DNA of 64,000 bases from Sphingomonas citri (GCF_019429485.1 NZ_JAHXZN010000011.1:1-64000), one strand, 5' to 3'; positions 1 to 9,997 are shown, counted from the stretch's first letter. Notes: generated by a model not told the origin, from the letters alone. Numbers and translations are program-made.

Positions 1-84
1 AATGCGTTCAAGCTGCCGCTGGCGACGCGCGCGCTCGCCGCGGTGCTCGCCCAGGCGGGCACGCCGGCGCAGAAGAAGGGTTGA
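1..84 (+). CDS. paoB: FAD-binding subunit of PaoABC-type aldehyde oxidoreductase, C-terminal fragment
   Basis: Only the last 27 codons are in the window, in frame 1, ending at the TGA at 82-84. The visible tail starts NAFKLPLATRALAAVL, which resembles the end of the FAD subunit (PaoB/YagS) of periplasmic-type aldehyde oxidoreductases. The stop lies 4 bp before the ATG of the molybdenum subunit, the usual paoB-paoC order. This subunit would carry electrons between the molybdenum/2Fe-2S centres and the acceptor through FAD. The assignment rests on the short tail plus the strong identity of the next gene. Confidence 0.7.
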   Translation, partial: NAFKLPLATRALAAVLAQAGTPAQKKG

Positions 85-88
85 GGCC

Positions 89-2347
89 ATGAAGTTCGAC
101 ACCCCCGCAGGCACCAACCCGATCGACCGCGAGACGGTGATCGGCAAGCCCCACGCTAGAATCGAGGGACCGCTCAAGACCACCGGGACGGCGGTCTACT
201 CATACGAGAACCACCAGGCTGCGCCGAATGCAGCCTATGGCTACATTGTGGGATCCGCCATCGCCAGGGGGCGCATCTCCGCGATGGACGTGAGCGAGGC
301 GAAGGCCGCGCCCGGCGTCCTAGCGATCATCACGGCCGACAACGCCGGGCCGATCAAGACGCAGGGCTTCTACGTCGCCAAGCCACTCGCCGGGCCCGAG
401 ATCGAGCACTACCACCAGGCCGTCGCGCTGGTCGTGGCGGAGACCTTCGAGCAGGCACGCGCGGCCGCGGCTCGGATCCGCATCGACTATGTGCGCACGC
501 GGGGCGCCTTTGATCTGGCTGCCACCCGCGAGGGTGCGAAGCCTCACCGTCGCCAGCCCGACGTTCACACCGGCGACTTCGAAAAGGCATTCGCCTCCGC
601 CCCGGTGAAGGTGGACGCGACGTTCACGACGCCGGACCAAAGCCACATGATGTCGGAGCCGCACGCCACGATCGCGCGGTGGGACGGAGACCAGCTCACG
701 ATCTGGTCGGCGCAGCAGATCGTGGGGTGGGCGCGGCGTGACCTCGGCAACAAGCTCAGCATCCCGCAGGACAAGATCCGCGTCGTCGCCACGTACATCG
801 GGGGCGGCTTCGGCGGGAAGGGCAGCATCTGCTCGGACGCGATCCTTGCCGCGCTTGGCGCCCGCGCGGTCGGCCGCGCGGTAAAGGTCGCGCTCCCACG
901 TCCGCTCATGCCCAACAACACGACCCATCGGCCCGCGACGATCCAGCGCGTGCGCCTGGCGGCGGGTCGCGACGGCAGACTGGTCGCGGTCGGGCACGAG
1001 ACGCTCTCGGGCAACCTCCCGGGGGGCGGCCCTGAGATCGCCGCGGCTCAGACGCAGCTGCTCTACGCCGGCGCCAACCGGCTCAACCTGACCCGACTCT
1101 CGACGCTCGATCTGCCGGAGGGCAACGCGATGCGGGCGCCCGGCGAGGCGTCGGGCCTTATGGCGCTCGAGGTCGCCATGGACGAGCTCGCCGAGAAGCT
1201 CGGGATGGATCCCGTCGAGCTGCGGATCCTCAACGACACGCAGACGGTGCCCGATGATCCCGGCCGCGGATCGCCTACCGACCCGCAGTCGGCGAGCCCC
1301 AACCAGGGCCCTCAGGACGTGCCGGGACGCCCGTTCTCCATCCGGCAGTTCGTCACATGCCTGCGCACCGGCGCCGAACGCTTCGGGTGGAAGGAGCGAA
1401 GCGCTGCGCCGGGCGCGCGGCGGGATGGTCGCTGGCTGAGTGGCGTGGGCATGGCCTCGGCTATCCGCGGCGCGCCAATTATCCCGGCCGGCGGCCGCGT
1501 CACGCTCGCTCGTGACGGGGGCGTCACCGTCGAGAGCAACATGACTGACATGGGCACCGGCAGCTACACCATCATCGGCCAGACCGTCGCCGAGATGATG
1601 GGTCTGCCGCTCGACCGCGTGGTGGTGAAGCTCGCCGACTCGAACTACCCCGAGGCGTTCGGTGGCGGCGGACAGGGTGGCGCGGCCTCCGCGACCGCTG
1701 GCGCCTACGCCGCGTGCGTGAAGCTGCGCGAGGCGGTCGCGGCCAAGCTCGGCTTCAACTCGGCCGACGCGGAGTTCGTCGACGGCGAAGTGCGCGCGGG
1801 TAACCGGCGCGTGCGGCTTGCTGAGGCGGCCAAGGACGGGCCGATCACCGCCGAGGACAAGATCGAGTACGGCGACCTGTCACGGCGCTTCGAGCAGCAG
1901 ACCTTCGGCGCGCACTTCTGCGAGGTCGCGGTCGATGCGTACACGGGCGAGATCCGCATCCGCCGCATGCTCGCGGTCTGCGCGGCGGGGCGCATCCTCA
2001 ACCCTGTGACCGCGCGCAGCCAGGTGATCGGAGGCATGGTCGGCGGCGCTGGTGCCGCGTTGATGGAGGAGCTCGCCGTCGACAAGCGCTTCGGCTTCTT
2101 CGTCAATCACGATCTCGCCGGATACGAGGTGCCGGTGCATGCCGACATACCGCACCAGGACGTCATCTTTCTGGACGAGGTCGACCCGACCATGTCGCCG
2201 CTCAAGGCGAAGGGAGTTGGCGAGCTCGGTATCTCCGGTGTCGCCCCCGCGATCGCCAATGCGGTCTACAACGCGACCGGAGTACGCGTCCGCGACTATC
2301 CGATCACACTCGACAAGCACTTGCGAGATTTGCCGCAGATCACGTGA
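89..2347 (+). CDS. paoC: Molybdopterin-binding subunit of aldehyde oxidoreductase (xanthine dehydrogenase family)
   Basis: 752 residues from the ATG at 89; an open frame runs upstream to base 2 but covers paoB in another frame, so 89 is the better start. The N-terminus (KFDTPAGTNPIDRETVIGKP) and overall length fit PaoC/YagR. Visible family features are the IGGGFGGKG molybdopterin loop, the NAMRAPGEASGLMALE segment, and near the C-terminus KGVGELGISG, whose Glu is the expected catalytic base. It should oxidise aldehydes to carboxylic acids with PaoA (2Fe-2S) and PaoB (FAD) in a heterotrimer. PaoA must lie left of the window, and no PaoD-type maturation chaperone follows within the window. Confidence 0.93.
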   Translation: MKFDTPAGTNPIDRETVIGKPHARIEGPLKTTGTAVYSYENHQAAPNAAYGYIVGSAIARGRISAMDVSEAKAAPGVLAIITADNAGPIKTQGFYVAKPLAGPEIEHYHQAVALVVAETFEQARAAAARIRIDYVRTRGAFDLAATREGAKPHRRQPDVHTGDFEKAFASAPVKVDATFTTPDQSHMMSEPHATIARWDGDQLTIWSAQQIVGWARRDLGNKLSIPQDKIRVVATYIGGGFGGKGSICSDAILAALGARAVGRAVKVALPRPLMPNNTTHRPATIQRVRLAAGRDGRLVAVGHETLSGNLPGGGPEIAAAQTQLLYAGANRLNLTRLSTLDLPEGNAMRAPGEASGLMALEVAMDELAEKLGMDPVELRILNDTQTVPDDPGRGSPTDPQSASPNQGPQDVPGRPFSIRQFVTCLRTGAERFGWKERSAAPGARRDGRWLSGVGMASAIRGAPIIPAGGRVTLARDGGVTVESNMTDMGTGSYTIIGQTVAEMMGLPLDRVVVKLADSNYPEAFGGGGQGGAASATAGAYAACVKLREAVAAKLGFNSADAEFVDGEVRAGNRRVRLAEAAKDGPITAEDKIEYGDLSRRFEQQTFGAHFCEVAVDAYTGEIRIRRMLAVCAAGRILNPVTARSQVIGGMVGGAGAALMEELAVDKRFGFFVNHDLAGYEVPVHADIPHQDVIFLDEVDPTMSPLKAKGVGELGISGVAPAIANAVYNATGVRVRDYPITLDKHLRDLPQIT

Positions 2348-2518
2348 CGTTGCCTCACACACGGCTTAATATTTTTTAAAACCAAGACGCGGGCGCTGAT
2401 CAGCGAAGGCAGCGATAAGGCGAGCTATTCGGGATTGACGATCCAGCAGCGTGGGTCGAGATCAACGAATGAACGGAATTGGGTGGCGGCTATGTTGCCC
2501 TCAATGACCGCTATTGGG

Positions 2519-2841
2519 TCAGCTTAAGTCCGGTCCCGGTTCAGCTGATCCGCGAGCGGTGAAGCGCTTCATCGCGGCTATAGTCGGATCGCCGACGTGA
2601 TGCTCCATTCCTTCCGAGTCGATCGCCACGGTGTCTGCATCAATCCCCAAAGCTGACAACAATCCGCCACTGCTTGGTGCCGTTCGCGCGATCGAGCGGC
2701 GAGCGATCGCCCGTCTTCGGTCAGGGAGAGGGCCCGGTAGGGTCGGTTCTCAACCAAACTCAAGGTTTTTAGGCGCTGTACGATCTTGGCCGCGGTTGGT
2801 TGGGACACGCCCATGTGCGCCGCGAGATCAATCAGCCGCGC
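2519..2841 (-). pseudogene. Remnant of an MntR/DtxR-family metal-responsive regulator
   Basis: Read on the minus strand, the segment encodes the winged-helix part of an MntR-like protein (LAAHMGVSQPTAAKIVQRL, then LVENRPYRALSLTEDG and RSRERHQAVAD). One base is then lost near 2645 and the protein resumes in another frame (LLSALGIDADTVAIDSEGME, then HHVGDPTIAAMKRF) to a TGA at 2519-2521. A TAA at 2842-2844 cuts off the N-terminus. The lesions are two (stop and frameshift), so a single sequencing error would not restore the gene. MntR proteins control Mn uptake; no mntH is visible next to it. Bases 2842-3010 and 2348-2518 show nothing I can identify. Confidence 0.75.
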
Positions 2842-3010
2842 TTACGGAGCCCGAGGTGCATCGTGTAGAGACGAGTTCGCGTTAGACTGACAGCACCGTT
2901 CTGGGTCGTCGGCACGAGACGGAAGGGGCTTGGGAGCGTCTGATCGCGGACACTCACGGTCATCTTGGTTCATGATGCACCGGCCTTATGGCGGCCTTTA
3001 GCTCGCCGCC

Positions 3011-4594
3011 TCAACCCTTGGCGGCGACGGCTCCTAATTCCTCGAGGTCGAGGTCGTGCTCGAGATCGTGGAGCGTCTCGTCGTCGATCTGGCCCGCGCG
3101 ATGCAGCCGGACCAGCTCGGCCCGGCCCGCTTCTACCGCTGCAATGATGACGTCGAAATGACTCGCGATTGCCTGGTTGCGCTCTTCCGCGGTGCCATCG
3201 AATGCCTCGCCCGCGGTGGCGCGCGTGCGATAGCGACGGAGAAGCTGAGGATGGATGACCTCTCCGCCAGCGTCATGCGCTTCGCGTTCGACCGCCGAGA
3301 GTTGCGCTCGGAACATAGCGTGCTCGGCGGCCTGAAGGTCGAGCGGCGGCGGCGCCGTCCGGTCTTCCTTCGGACCCGCGCGCTTGATGACCCAGCCCAG
3401 CGAGGTGCCCTGGACCAAGACCGTAACCAGGATCACGGAGAACGCCGTGACCAGCATCAGGTCGCGCTCCGGCATCGCCTCCGGCAACGACAAGGCGACA
3501 GCCAGCGTCACCACGCCGCGCATACCCGCCCAGCTCATGACGAGCGCAGCGCGTCCACCCAATGGGCGCGCCGGAGCCCAACCCATGCGACGCAGGAGTG
3601 CCACGACCGCGTCGGCTGCGAAGATCCACAGAAAGCGGGCGACGATCACCGCTGCGACAATGGCCGCGACCGGCATCGCCATTGTGTCGATGATGCGCGT
3701 GGGATCACCTATGCGGTCCAGGATCCCGCGCAGCGAGAGCCCGATCAGTGTAAACACCGCCGCCTCGAGAAGGAAGACGAGCACCTGCCAGAAGGCGAGC
3801 GCACGGATCCTCACGCTGGCGCTGAACACGACATGCTGGAACCAGCCACAGGTCAGGCCGGCGGTCACGACGGCGATCACCCCGGACACATGGAGCAGTT
3901 CGCCGGTTATGTAGGCGCTCCAGCACACCAGCATCGTCACGGCGATCATCAGCGTGTCGTCGCCGAGCCGGCGCAGCAATAGCACCCAGAGTGCTCCGAT
4001 GCCTGCGCCGACCGCGATGCCGCCGACCACGAGCAGGAAGAAGGTGCCGGTTGCCGCGCCAAGGCTGAAGGTCCCGGCGAGCACCGCGGCCACTGCGAAG
4101 CGGAAGAGCACCAGCCCGGCGGCATCGTTGAGTAGGCTCTCGCCCTGCAGCAAGGTCGAAAGGCGGCGAGGCAAGCGCACCCGTTGGAGCACGGCTCGCG
4201 CCGAAACCGCATCGGGTGGCGACAGGATCGCGCCGAGCGCGACGCAAGCTGCCCAAGGCAGCGCCGGCAGCAGCATCTTGGTGACCACCGCGACGATCCC
4301 AGTGGTAAAGAACACTGCGCCGATCGCCAGCGACAGGATGCCGGCCATATGGCGGCGGAATGGCGCAATCGCGGTGAACCAAGCGCCGTCCATCAGCAGC
4401 GGCGGCAGGAACAGGACGAGCACCAGCTCGGGATCGATCGCGACCGCGGGCAGGCCGGGTATGAAGGCGACCGCCCCGCCGCCAACGATGAGCGCCGCCG
4501 CGGGCGGGAGCGACAGACGCCGCGCGATGTAATGGAGCCCGACGATCACCAGGAACATGGCGATGATCAGCTCGAACTGCGCCGCCGCGTGCAT
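3011..4594 (-). CDS. CPA1-family Na+/H+ antiporter (NhaP-like)
   Basis: 527 residues from the ATG at 4594, which has GGGAGAG just upstream; the open frame runs on to 4693 but that extension has no ribosome-binding site and is charged rather than membrane-like. About twelve hydrophobic segments fill residues 5-390. The signature GESLLNDAAGLVLF, with the Asn-Asp pair of CPA1 exchangers, is near residue 155. A hydrophilic cytoplasmic tail of about 110 residues rich in Glu/Asp and His follows, as in NhaP/YjcE proteins. It would exchange monovalent cations for protons at the inner membrane. It stands alone, transcribed away from its upstream gap. Confidence 0.92.
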   Translation of the reverse strand: MHAAAQFELIIAMFLVIVGLHYIARRLSLPPAAALIVGGGAVAFIPGLPAVAIDPELVLVLFLPPLLMDGAWFTAIAPFRRHMAGILSLAIGAVFFTTGIVAVVTKMLLPALPWAACVALGAILSPPDAVSARAVLQRVRLPRRLSTLLQGESLLNDAAGLVLFRFAVAAVLAGTFSLGAATGTFFLLVVGGIAVGAGIGALWVLLLRRLGDDTLMIAVTMLVCWSAYITGELLHVSGVIAVVTAGLTCGWFQHVVFSASVRIRALAFWQVLVFLLEAAVFTLIGLSLRGILDRIGDPTRIIDTMAMPVAAIVAAVIVARFLWIFAADAVVALLRRMGWAPARPLGGRAALVMSWAGMRGVVTLAVALSLPEAMPERDLMLVTAFSVILVTVLVQGTSLGWVIKRAGPKEDRTAPPPLDLQAAEHAMFRAQLSAVEREAHDAGGEVIHPQLLRRYRTRATAGEAFDGTAEERNQAIASHFDVIIAAVEAGRAELVRLHRAGQIDDETLHDLEHDLDLEELGAVAAKG

Positions 4595-5041
4595 GTTCGC
4601 TCTCCCTTTCCCCGCTAGCGGGCGAAAGCGGAAAAAGCACGCCCGATCAACAAGAACGTACCGGCCATCTATGCGTGCGTCGCTGACCGGCAAGGACCAG
4701 CGACAAAGCGGCGCGGCATTTGGTTCAGGACAGCATCACGCTTGCTAGGAGGTTTGGTTAGCTGTTCACGGCGCTGAAACTCGATAGCCGCACCGTTGCC
4801 ACCGTTTGGCCTCGGCCCTTGGTTGGCGCAATCTGAACGAGCGGCAGCTTCAGGGGAGCTTCCTTTCCGCTGCGGACGCCCGGTCATGGGTCCTCGGCAC
4901 GAGGGGGGGACGGCCAGCGCCCAATGGCAGAGGCTTCTTGGTGCTCCGCCTTACAACGTCTGAGCCGTTGGCTTGCAGAGCTGCCCAAAGCTCGCGGGTG
5001 ACTGCCATTCAGATCATCTAGGCGGAGCCAGCCTCCGCCGG
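4595..5041. other. Intergenic stretch without recognisable gene
   Basis: Roughly 450 bases between the antiporter start and the stop of the M61-type peptidase gene. Short open frames exist on both strands, but none has a convincing ribosome-binding site or recognisable protein. The antiporter promoter should lie at the left side of this gap. I see no clear hairpin terminator or repeat. Confidence 0.5.
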
Positions 5042-6964
5042 TCACTGTGGAGCTAGCAATTGGGTGAGACGATCGGGATGGTCCGCCGCTCGTGCCAGTC
5101 GCGGGTACCGTAACGGCCCCCGATAGTGGAGGTGATACTCGGCGCGGCGGCCATCTTGCTCGGCCGTGAGCGTGATGGGCAGGGTATTCGACATGCGCAC
5201 CGCGTCCAGGAGGCGCTCGGTCGTGAACGGCTCAGCGCCGACAGCCACAATCTTGACTTGCGGAGCAAGCCCAGCGGTAAAGGCGGCTCCTTGCCACGAC
5301 ACCGCGCCGACGCGCCCCTCAGCCGTCACCACCATCCCGAGCGAGTAGCTGAGATCCACTCCGCCCAGCTCCGTCTCATGCTGGCGAAACATTTCAGTTG
5401 GTGCATCGGCGTAGGCGAGATCCCAGCCTAGAGTCCTGAGGCCGACCAAGGTATCGAGATCGTCATGCGCCTCGAGCCACTTGGTCAGGAAGCCGGCCCA
5501 TCCGGCCGGGACGACCGCCTCCAACGCGGCACACAGTGCTTCAAACGTGTAGGTCCGCGTCGGTGCACCTGGCGTCGCTCCCGCGAAGAAGGCGCGAGCG
5601 AAATCGTCGAGCCCGCTTCGGCCGCCGCTACGCTCGCGTAACCGCGCCTCGACCGCGAGCCAGAGCAGGACTCCCTCGTCGTAATAGTCTCGCCGACGCT
5701 GCCAGTCGCGCCAGGGCACGGGCTGGCGGAGCATGAAGGTGGGATAGGTGACGTCGTCGGCGAGTGGCCGCCAAGCACGTCCAGGCCGGTGTGATACCTC
5801 CGCGGCATCGAGCGCCAGCCGGTCCAACGTCTCCTGCGTGGTCCTCAGGCCAGCACGCGCGGCGAGCACGCGTCCCCAGAACTCGGTCTGTCCCTCATAT
5901 ACCCAAAGCAGGCTGCCGGACTGCGGGACGTTAGGCGTCGGCGCCCACAGATCGGCCGGCGTACGATACAGGCCGTTCCAAGCGTGCACGAACTCGTGCG
6001 GGAAGATGTCGTGATCGAGCAGCTGGTGCGACCAGTCGTCGAAATAGCCTGAGGGTAGCGTGATCTCGCTCGCGGTGCGATGTTCTGTGCCTCCGGTGGA
6101 AAGGTCATCGCCTAAACGCGCAATGAAGTCGTACCGGGCGAATGGCGCGGCGCCGAAGACCCACCGAGTCTGCGACACCATGCGCCGGAGCGCGGCGGTC
6201 CGCTCAGGTGGGACGAGCAGCGGCGAGGCGCCGGTGACGAGTGCAGTGAGCGTCACGGGCATGTCTCCCGTCGCGAGCGACACGCGCAACGCCGAACGCG
6301 CGGCGTAGACAGGTGAGTCGAGCAGTGTCTCCAGCGATCGCGCAGACAGAACGAGCCGCCCATCGGCCCCGCGTGCGAGGGGCGAGGGCGCGAGGTTCGT
6401 CAGATCGTCAGGCAGCGTTATCGTCGCGGCTACGGCGATGTTCCGCGCGTACCAACCGGCGGGGTAGAGGATGAGCTGCTGCCACGGTAGGAGGATCAGG
6501 TCGCGTGTGAGATCGCCCGGCGCGGCGACGATCTGATAGCGCGCGGTCACGCTCGCCGTGGTGGAGGGCACGTCGAGGTGGAAGGCGTGCGGATCGACCG
6601 GATCCCGGCGCCACGCCAGCCGGCGCTTGCCGGCAAAGACGGTTAGCCCCGTTAGCTTCGCAACGCTGAGACTGGGGCCATGGCTGGCGGCTTCCCAGCG
6701 CGGGTAAAGCAGCGTCATCGCGCCCGCCGCTTGGACCGGAATGACGACCTCCACCATATAGAGCTTGTGCGCGACGTCGGTGGCATCGACCGAGAGCGCG
6801 ATCGTGCCCGCGAAGGTGCGATCGATAGGGCTCGGTACGCCTGCAGCCGGCAGGCGCTGAACCGGTCCTTCCGAGGCTTCCGCCGCAACGGGTTGCCAGA
6901 ACAACGCCAACGAGATGAGACGCGCCCAGCTCGTGGCGGTCAATCCGCCCCGGCGCCAATACAT
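5042..6964 (-). CDS. Secreted M61-like metallopeptidase with C-terminal PDZ-like domain
   Basis: About 640 residues from the ATG at 6964, chosen because a signal peptide follows directly (YWRRGGLTATSWARLISLAL, cleavage near VAAEA) and GAGGCGG precedes it. The frame extends to a GTG at 7084 that overlaps the stop of iorB (GTGA), so a coupled start 40 codons earlier is possible. The zinc motif HEFVHAWNG and the downstream third-ligand region LLWVYEGQTEFW match glycyl-aminopeptidase (M61) enzymes. The C-terminal 90 residues look like a PDZ domain (VVTAEGRVGAVSWQGAAFTA). Probable periplasmic or outer-membrane aminopeptidase; substrate unknown. Confidence 0.85.
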   Translation of the reverse strand: MYWRRGGLTATSWARLISLALFWQPVAAEASEGPVQRLPAAGVPSPIDRTFAGTIALSVDATDVAHKLYMVEVVIPVQAAGAMTLLYPRWEAASHGPSLSVAKLTGLTVFAGKRRLAWRRDPVDPHAFHLDVPSTTASVTARYQIVAAPGDLTRDLILLPWQQLILYPAGWYARNIAVAATITLPDDLTNLAPSPLARGADGRLVLSARSLETLLDSPVYAARSALRVSLATGDMPVTLTALVTGASPLLVPPERTAALRRMVSQTRWVFGAAPFARYDFIARLGDDLSTGGTEHRTASEITLPSGYFDDWSHQLLDHDIFPHEFVHAWNGLYRTPADLWAPTPNVPQSGSLLWVYEGQTEFWGRVLAARAGLRTTQETLDRLALDAAEVSHRPGRAWRPLADDVTYPTFMLRQPVPWRDWQRRRDYYDEGVLLWLAVEARLRERSGGRSGLDDFARAFFAGATPGAPTRTYTFEALCAALEAVVPAGWAGFLTKWLEAHDDLDTLVGLRTLGWDLAYADAPTEMFRQHETELGGVDLSYSLGMVVTAEGRVGAVSWQGAAFTAGLAPQVKIVAVGAEPFTTERLLDAVRMSNTLPITLTAEQDGRRAEYHLHYRGPLRYPRLARAADHPDRLTQLLAPQ

Positions 6965-7080
6965 CCGCCTCGTGACAGGGAGGCTCCGGTGCTCGGCATG
7001 CGGTTGAGCATTCATCCGCACGTTGGGAACGAAGGCGCCGTGTCGATAGGCGCTGGCGCTCAAGTCTGCCCGCAAGGATG

Positions 7081-9291
7081 TCACGCCAGGGCTCGCGGGA
7101 AGGAGAAGCCAGCGCTCGCTGCCGCTCCGTTTCGCAGGATCGGGAGGCTCGTGGTTGGCACGCCAGTGAGCGCGAACATCGCGTTGGCGATGGCTGGAGC
7201 GATTGTTGGGACACCGGGCTCCCCCATGCCCGTCGGCCGATTGGTCGATGGCAGGATGTACGTCTCCACCACGGGCATCTCATTCATGCGAATGACGGGA
7301 TAGCTGTCGAAGTTGGTCTCCTGGACGATCCCGTTCTTCAGCGTCATCGCCCCATAGAGCGCGGCGGAGAGCCCGAAGCCGATACCGCCTTCCATCTGCG
7401 CCACGATCTGGTCTGGCGAGATCGCGATCCCGCAGTCGACGACCGCGACAACCCGCCGGACCACCGGCCTGCCCGCATCGACGCGAACCTCCGCGAGCTG
7501 CCCGACCACGGTGCCGAAACACTCGTGGACGGCCAGACCCCGAGCCCAGCCGTACTCGATCGCCGCGCCCCAGCCTCCTCTGCTGCAGAGCTCGTCGAGC
7601 ACGGCGAGATGTCGCTTGGCGTGCGCGCGGCGGTAGAGGGCCCTGCGATATTCTGCCGGATCGCGGTCGAGCCGACGCGCGAGCTGGTCGACGATATGCT
7701 CCATCACCATGGCGTTGTGCGAGTGGCCGACAGAACGCCAGAAGGCGACCGGTACTGGGAAGGTAGGAGAGTAGACCTTCCCGTCGATGACCCTGGCGGC
7801 GGCGAGATACGGCGACTGCGCGAGGCCTTCGACTGCCTGGGCATTGGGTCCGAGCGGCAGCAGGCGTTGCGAGACGGTGCGGTGTCGCCAGCGTGCCGGG
7901 AAACCGTCCTCTCCGACGTCTACCAGCACACGGTGGTGGCTCATCGGCCGGAAGAAGCCGGACGATAGCTCGTCCTCTCGGGTCCAGATCAGCTTGATGG
8001 GCCGCCGCGGCATCCGCTTCGCGATCCGCACGCACTCGACGAGATAGTCGGCGCCCATGATCCCGCGCCGGCCGAAGGAACCGCCGGCGGGTACCACGTC
8101 GATGTCGACGCGACCGGGGATGGTAAGCGCGACGCGGGCGGCTTGCACCTGGTCGACGGTCGCGAGGTGGGAGCCGGAGATGATCTTCACGTCCCAACCA
8201 TCGACCTGAGCGACGCAGTTGAGGCTCTCCATCGGTGCGTGCGCGAGATACGGAAAGTCGAAGCTGAACTCGACCGCCTGTGCGGAGAATAGCTCCTGCG
8301 GATCGTCGCCCTTGCTGTGAAAGTCGGCTGGATCGACGTCGGTGCGGCCCGCGGCGATGTCGTGGAAGTAGCGGACGAGGTCGGCCGTGGAGCGCTGCTC
8401 GGCCGCGCTGTCGTCCCACGCGAGGGTGAGAGCATCCCGCCCCTGACGCGCGGCAAAGGTGTTTGTCGCCACCACGGCGACACCCGTCTCGATCGCGAAG
8501 ACGTCGACGACACCCTTCACCTTGCGTGCCGCCGTCGCATCGTATCGCGCGAGACGGCCACCGAAGCGCGGGCTGTGGGCGACCATCGCGACGAGCATGT
8601 CGGGCAGATGGACATCCTGCGTATAGACCTGCGCGCCGGTGCTTTTCGGCAGGCTGTCCTTGCGCCGTACGCGGTCCGTGCCGATCAGCCGGTAATCCTT
8701 GACCTCCTTTAGCGTCGGGCGTTGCGGCGCGATTTGGCGCGCGGCGTCCGCGAGAAGCTCCGGAAAGGTCGCCGAGCGTCCCGATGCGTCGTGAAAAACG
8801 ACCCCGTTGCGCACGTCGATCAGTCGCCGGGGCACGCTCCAGCGCATCGCCGCTGCCGCGACGAACATGGCACGCGCCGCGGCGCCGGCGTTGCGCATCG
8901 GATCCCAGTTCGTCGCCACCGATCTCGAGCCTGCCGTTATCTGCGGACCGTAAGCACGGAAATTGGCATGGGCGCTGACGACCCGAACCCGGTCCCAGTC
9001 GGCATCCAGTTCCTCCGCGATCATCGCGGCCATGCCGGCATGAATGCCCTGGCCAAGTTCCTGCTGCTTGTTGACGATCGTCACCCAGCCATCGGGAGTG
9101 ATCCGGATGAAGGATCCGAAGGCGCTTCCCTCGGGCGCGGGGCCACCGCCCGACAGGATCGCGCCTGCGGCCTGCATCGGATGGGTGGCCGTGTAGCCGA
9201 GGACGAGCGCCCCGCCCGCCAGTGTTCCCCCCAGGATCATCCTGCGGCGGGTCATAGGGAAACGGTGTCCGGATGCCGGGGCGTCGGTCAC
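7081..9291 (-). CDS. iorB: Tat-exported molybdopterin-binding subunit, isoquinoline 1-oxidoreductase beta-like
   Basis: 736 residues from a GTG at 9291 preceded by AGGAG at 8-nt spacing; an open frame continues upstream without a better site. The N-terminus carries a twin-arginine signal (TRRRMILGGTLAGGALVLG), so the folded cofactor-loaded enzyme is exported. Family motifs include GGSFGRRGIMGADY for molybdopterin binding and GMGEPGVPTIAPAIANAMF, with the catalytic Glu, near the C-terminus. It should hydroxylate an N-heterocycle or aldehyde together with the 2Fe-2S subunit encoded two genes upstream. Electrons probably go to the intervening cytochrome c, since no FAD subunit is present. Substrate not predictable from sequence. 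Confidence 0.9.
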   Translation of the reverse strand: MTDAPASGHRFPMTRRRMILGGTLAGGALVLGYTATHPMQAAGAILSGGGPAPEGSAFGSFIRITPDGWVTIVNKQQELGQGIHAGMAAMIAEELDADWDRVRVVSAHANFRAYGPQITAGSRSVATNWDPMRNAGAAARAMFVAAAAMRWSVPRRLIDVRNGVVFHDASGRSATFPELLADAARQIAPQRPTLKEVKDYRLIGTDRVRRKDSLPKSTGAQVYTQDVHLPDMLVAMVAHSPRFGGRLARYDATAARKVKGVVDVFAIETGVAVVATNTFAARQGRDALTLAWDDSAAEQRSTADLVRYFHDIAAGRTDVDPADFHSKGDDPQELFSAQAVEFSFDFPYLAHAPMESLNCVAQVDGWDVKIISGSHLATVDQVQAARVALTIPGRVDIDVVPAGGSFGRRGIMGADYLVECVRIAKRMPRRPIKLIWTREDELSSGFFRPMSHHRVLVDVGEDGFPARWRHRTVSQRLLPLGPNAQAVEGLAQSPYLAAARVIDGKVYSPTFPVPVAFWRSVGHSHNAMVMEHIVDQLARRLDRDPAEYRRALYRRAHAKRHLAVLDELCSRGGWGAAIEYGWARGLAVHECFGTVVGQLAEVRVDAGRPVVRRVVAVVDCGIAISPDQIVAQMEGGIGFGLSAALYGAMTLKNGIVQETNFDSYPVIRMNEMPVVETYILPSTNRPTGMGEPGVPTIAPAIANAMFALTGVPTTSLPILRNGAAASAGFSFPRALA

Positions 9292-9316
9292 GAGCAATCT
9301 CCTGCTCGGCAAGGGG

Positions 9317-9997
9317 TCAGACGGGACATTTAGCTCCCGTTTCCAACCATGCCGTGATGAGGGCGCCGAACGCGGCCTGCGAGCCGGGAGCGGGCTCCCG
9401 GTTGCCGCCGGGGTGCCATGCCCAGCCAACCAGTTCGTCCTCGGCCATATGGTGCAGGAGTTCGGCCCGGTTCATGTGCGATCGAGCCGGGTCGAGGAGC
9501 TGTCGGCAGATCTCCCCCAACGTCTTGCCCTGCCAGGCCATCTCGATCGGCGCGAGCTTCCACTTGGGGTTGCCGGGAACGCCAGAGGCCTCGAAGTTGG
9601 TGGCGCGGTGGCAGGTCGCGCACCGCATGGTCGGCGCACCGGCATCGTCCGGTCCGCGCGTGACCCACGGCATGTGGGGCCGCATCGCCGCCGTCTGGGT
9701 CGGCCGATCGCCTCGCGGATGACAGTTCATGCAGCGCGGGTGCTCGATCACGCGTCCCGCCTCCTCGAACAGCGCGAGCGATCGCATGCTCGGGTCCGCG
9801 ATCGACGCGAACGTCGACACCGGTCGCAGAGCCGAACCGGGCGATCGCGCCGGCGCAGCGACCAGCGGCTGCGATGACGGCAGCGCGTGCGGGCGGAAGG
9901 CGATGGCGACGCCGAGCACGAGGAGCGCGACGAGCGACGCCAGGATCGAGAGACAGCCGAAACGTCGGCGCCCACCGCTGGCACGTCGCCCTTTCAT
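9317..9997 (-). CDS. Membrane-anchored di-haem cytochrome c, electron acceptor of the Ior-type oxidoreductase
   Basis: 226 residues. An uncleaved-looking N-terminal hydrophobic anchor (GCLSILASLVALLVLGVAIA) is followed by two CxxCH haem motifs, CMNCH near residue 90 and CATCH near residue 125. Its ATG overlaps the iorA stop (ATGA at 9994-9997) and its stop is 25 bp before iorB, so iorA-cytochrome-iorB is one operon. By position it should receive electrons from the molybdenum enzyme in the periplasm. Not a standard mono-haem class I protein; the spacing and length fit the small family found beside iorAB. Confidence 0.85.
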   Translation of the reverse strand: MKGRRASGGRRRFGCLSILASLVALLVLGVAIAFRPHALPSSQPLVAAPARSPGSALRPVSTFASIADPSMRSLALFEEAGRVIEHPRCMNCHPRGDRPTQTAAMRPHMPWVTRGPDDAGAPTMRCATCHRATNFEASGVPGNPKWKLAPIEMAWQGKTLGEICRQLLDPARSHMNRAELLHHMAEDELVGWAWHPGGNREPAPGSQAAFGALITAWLETGAKCPV

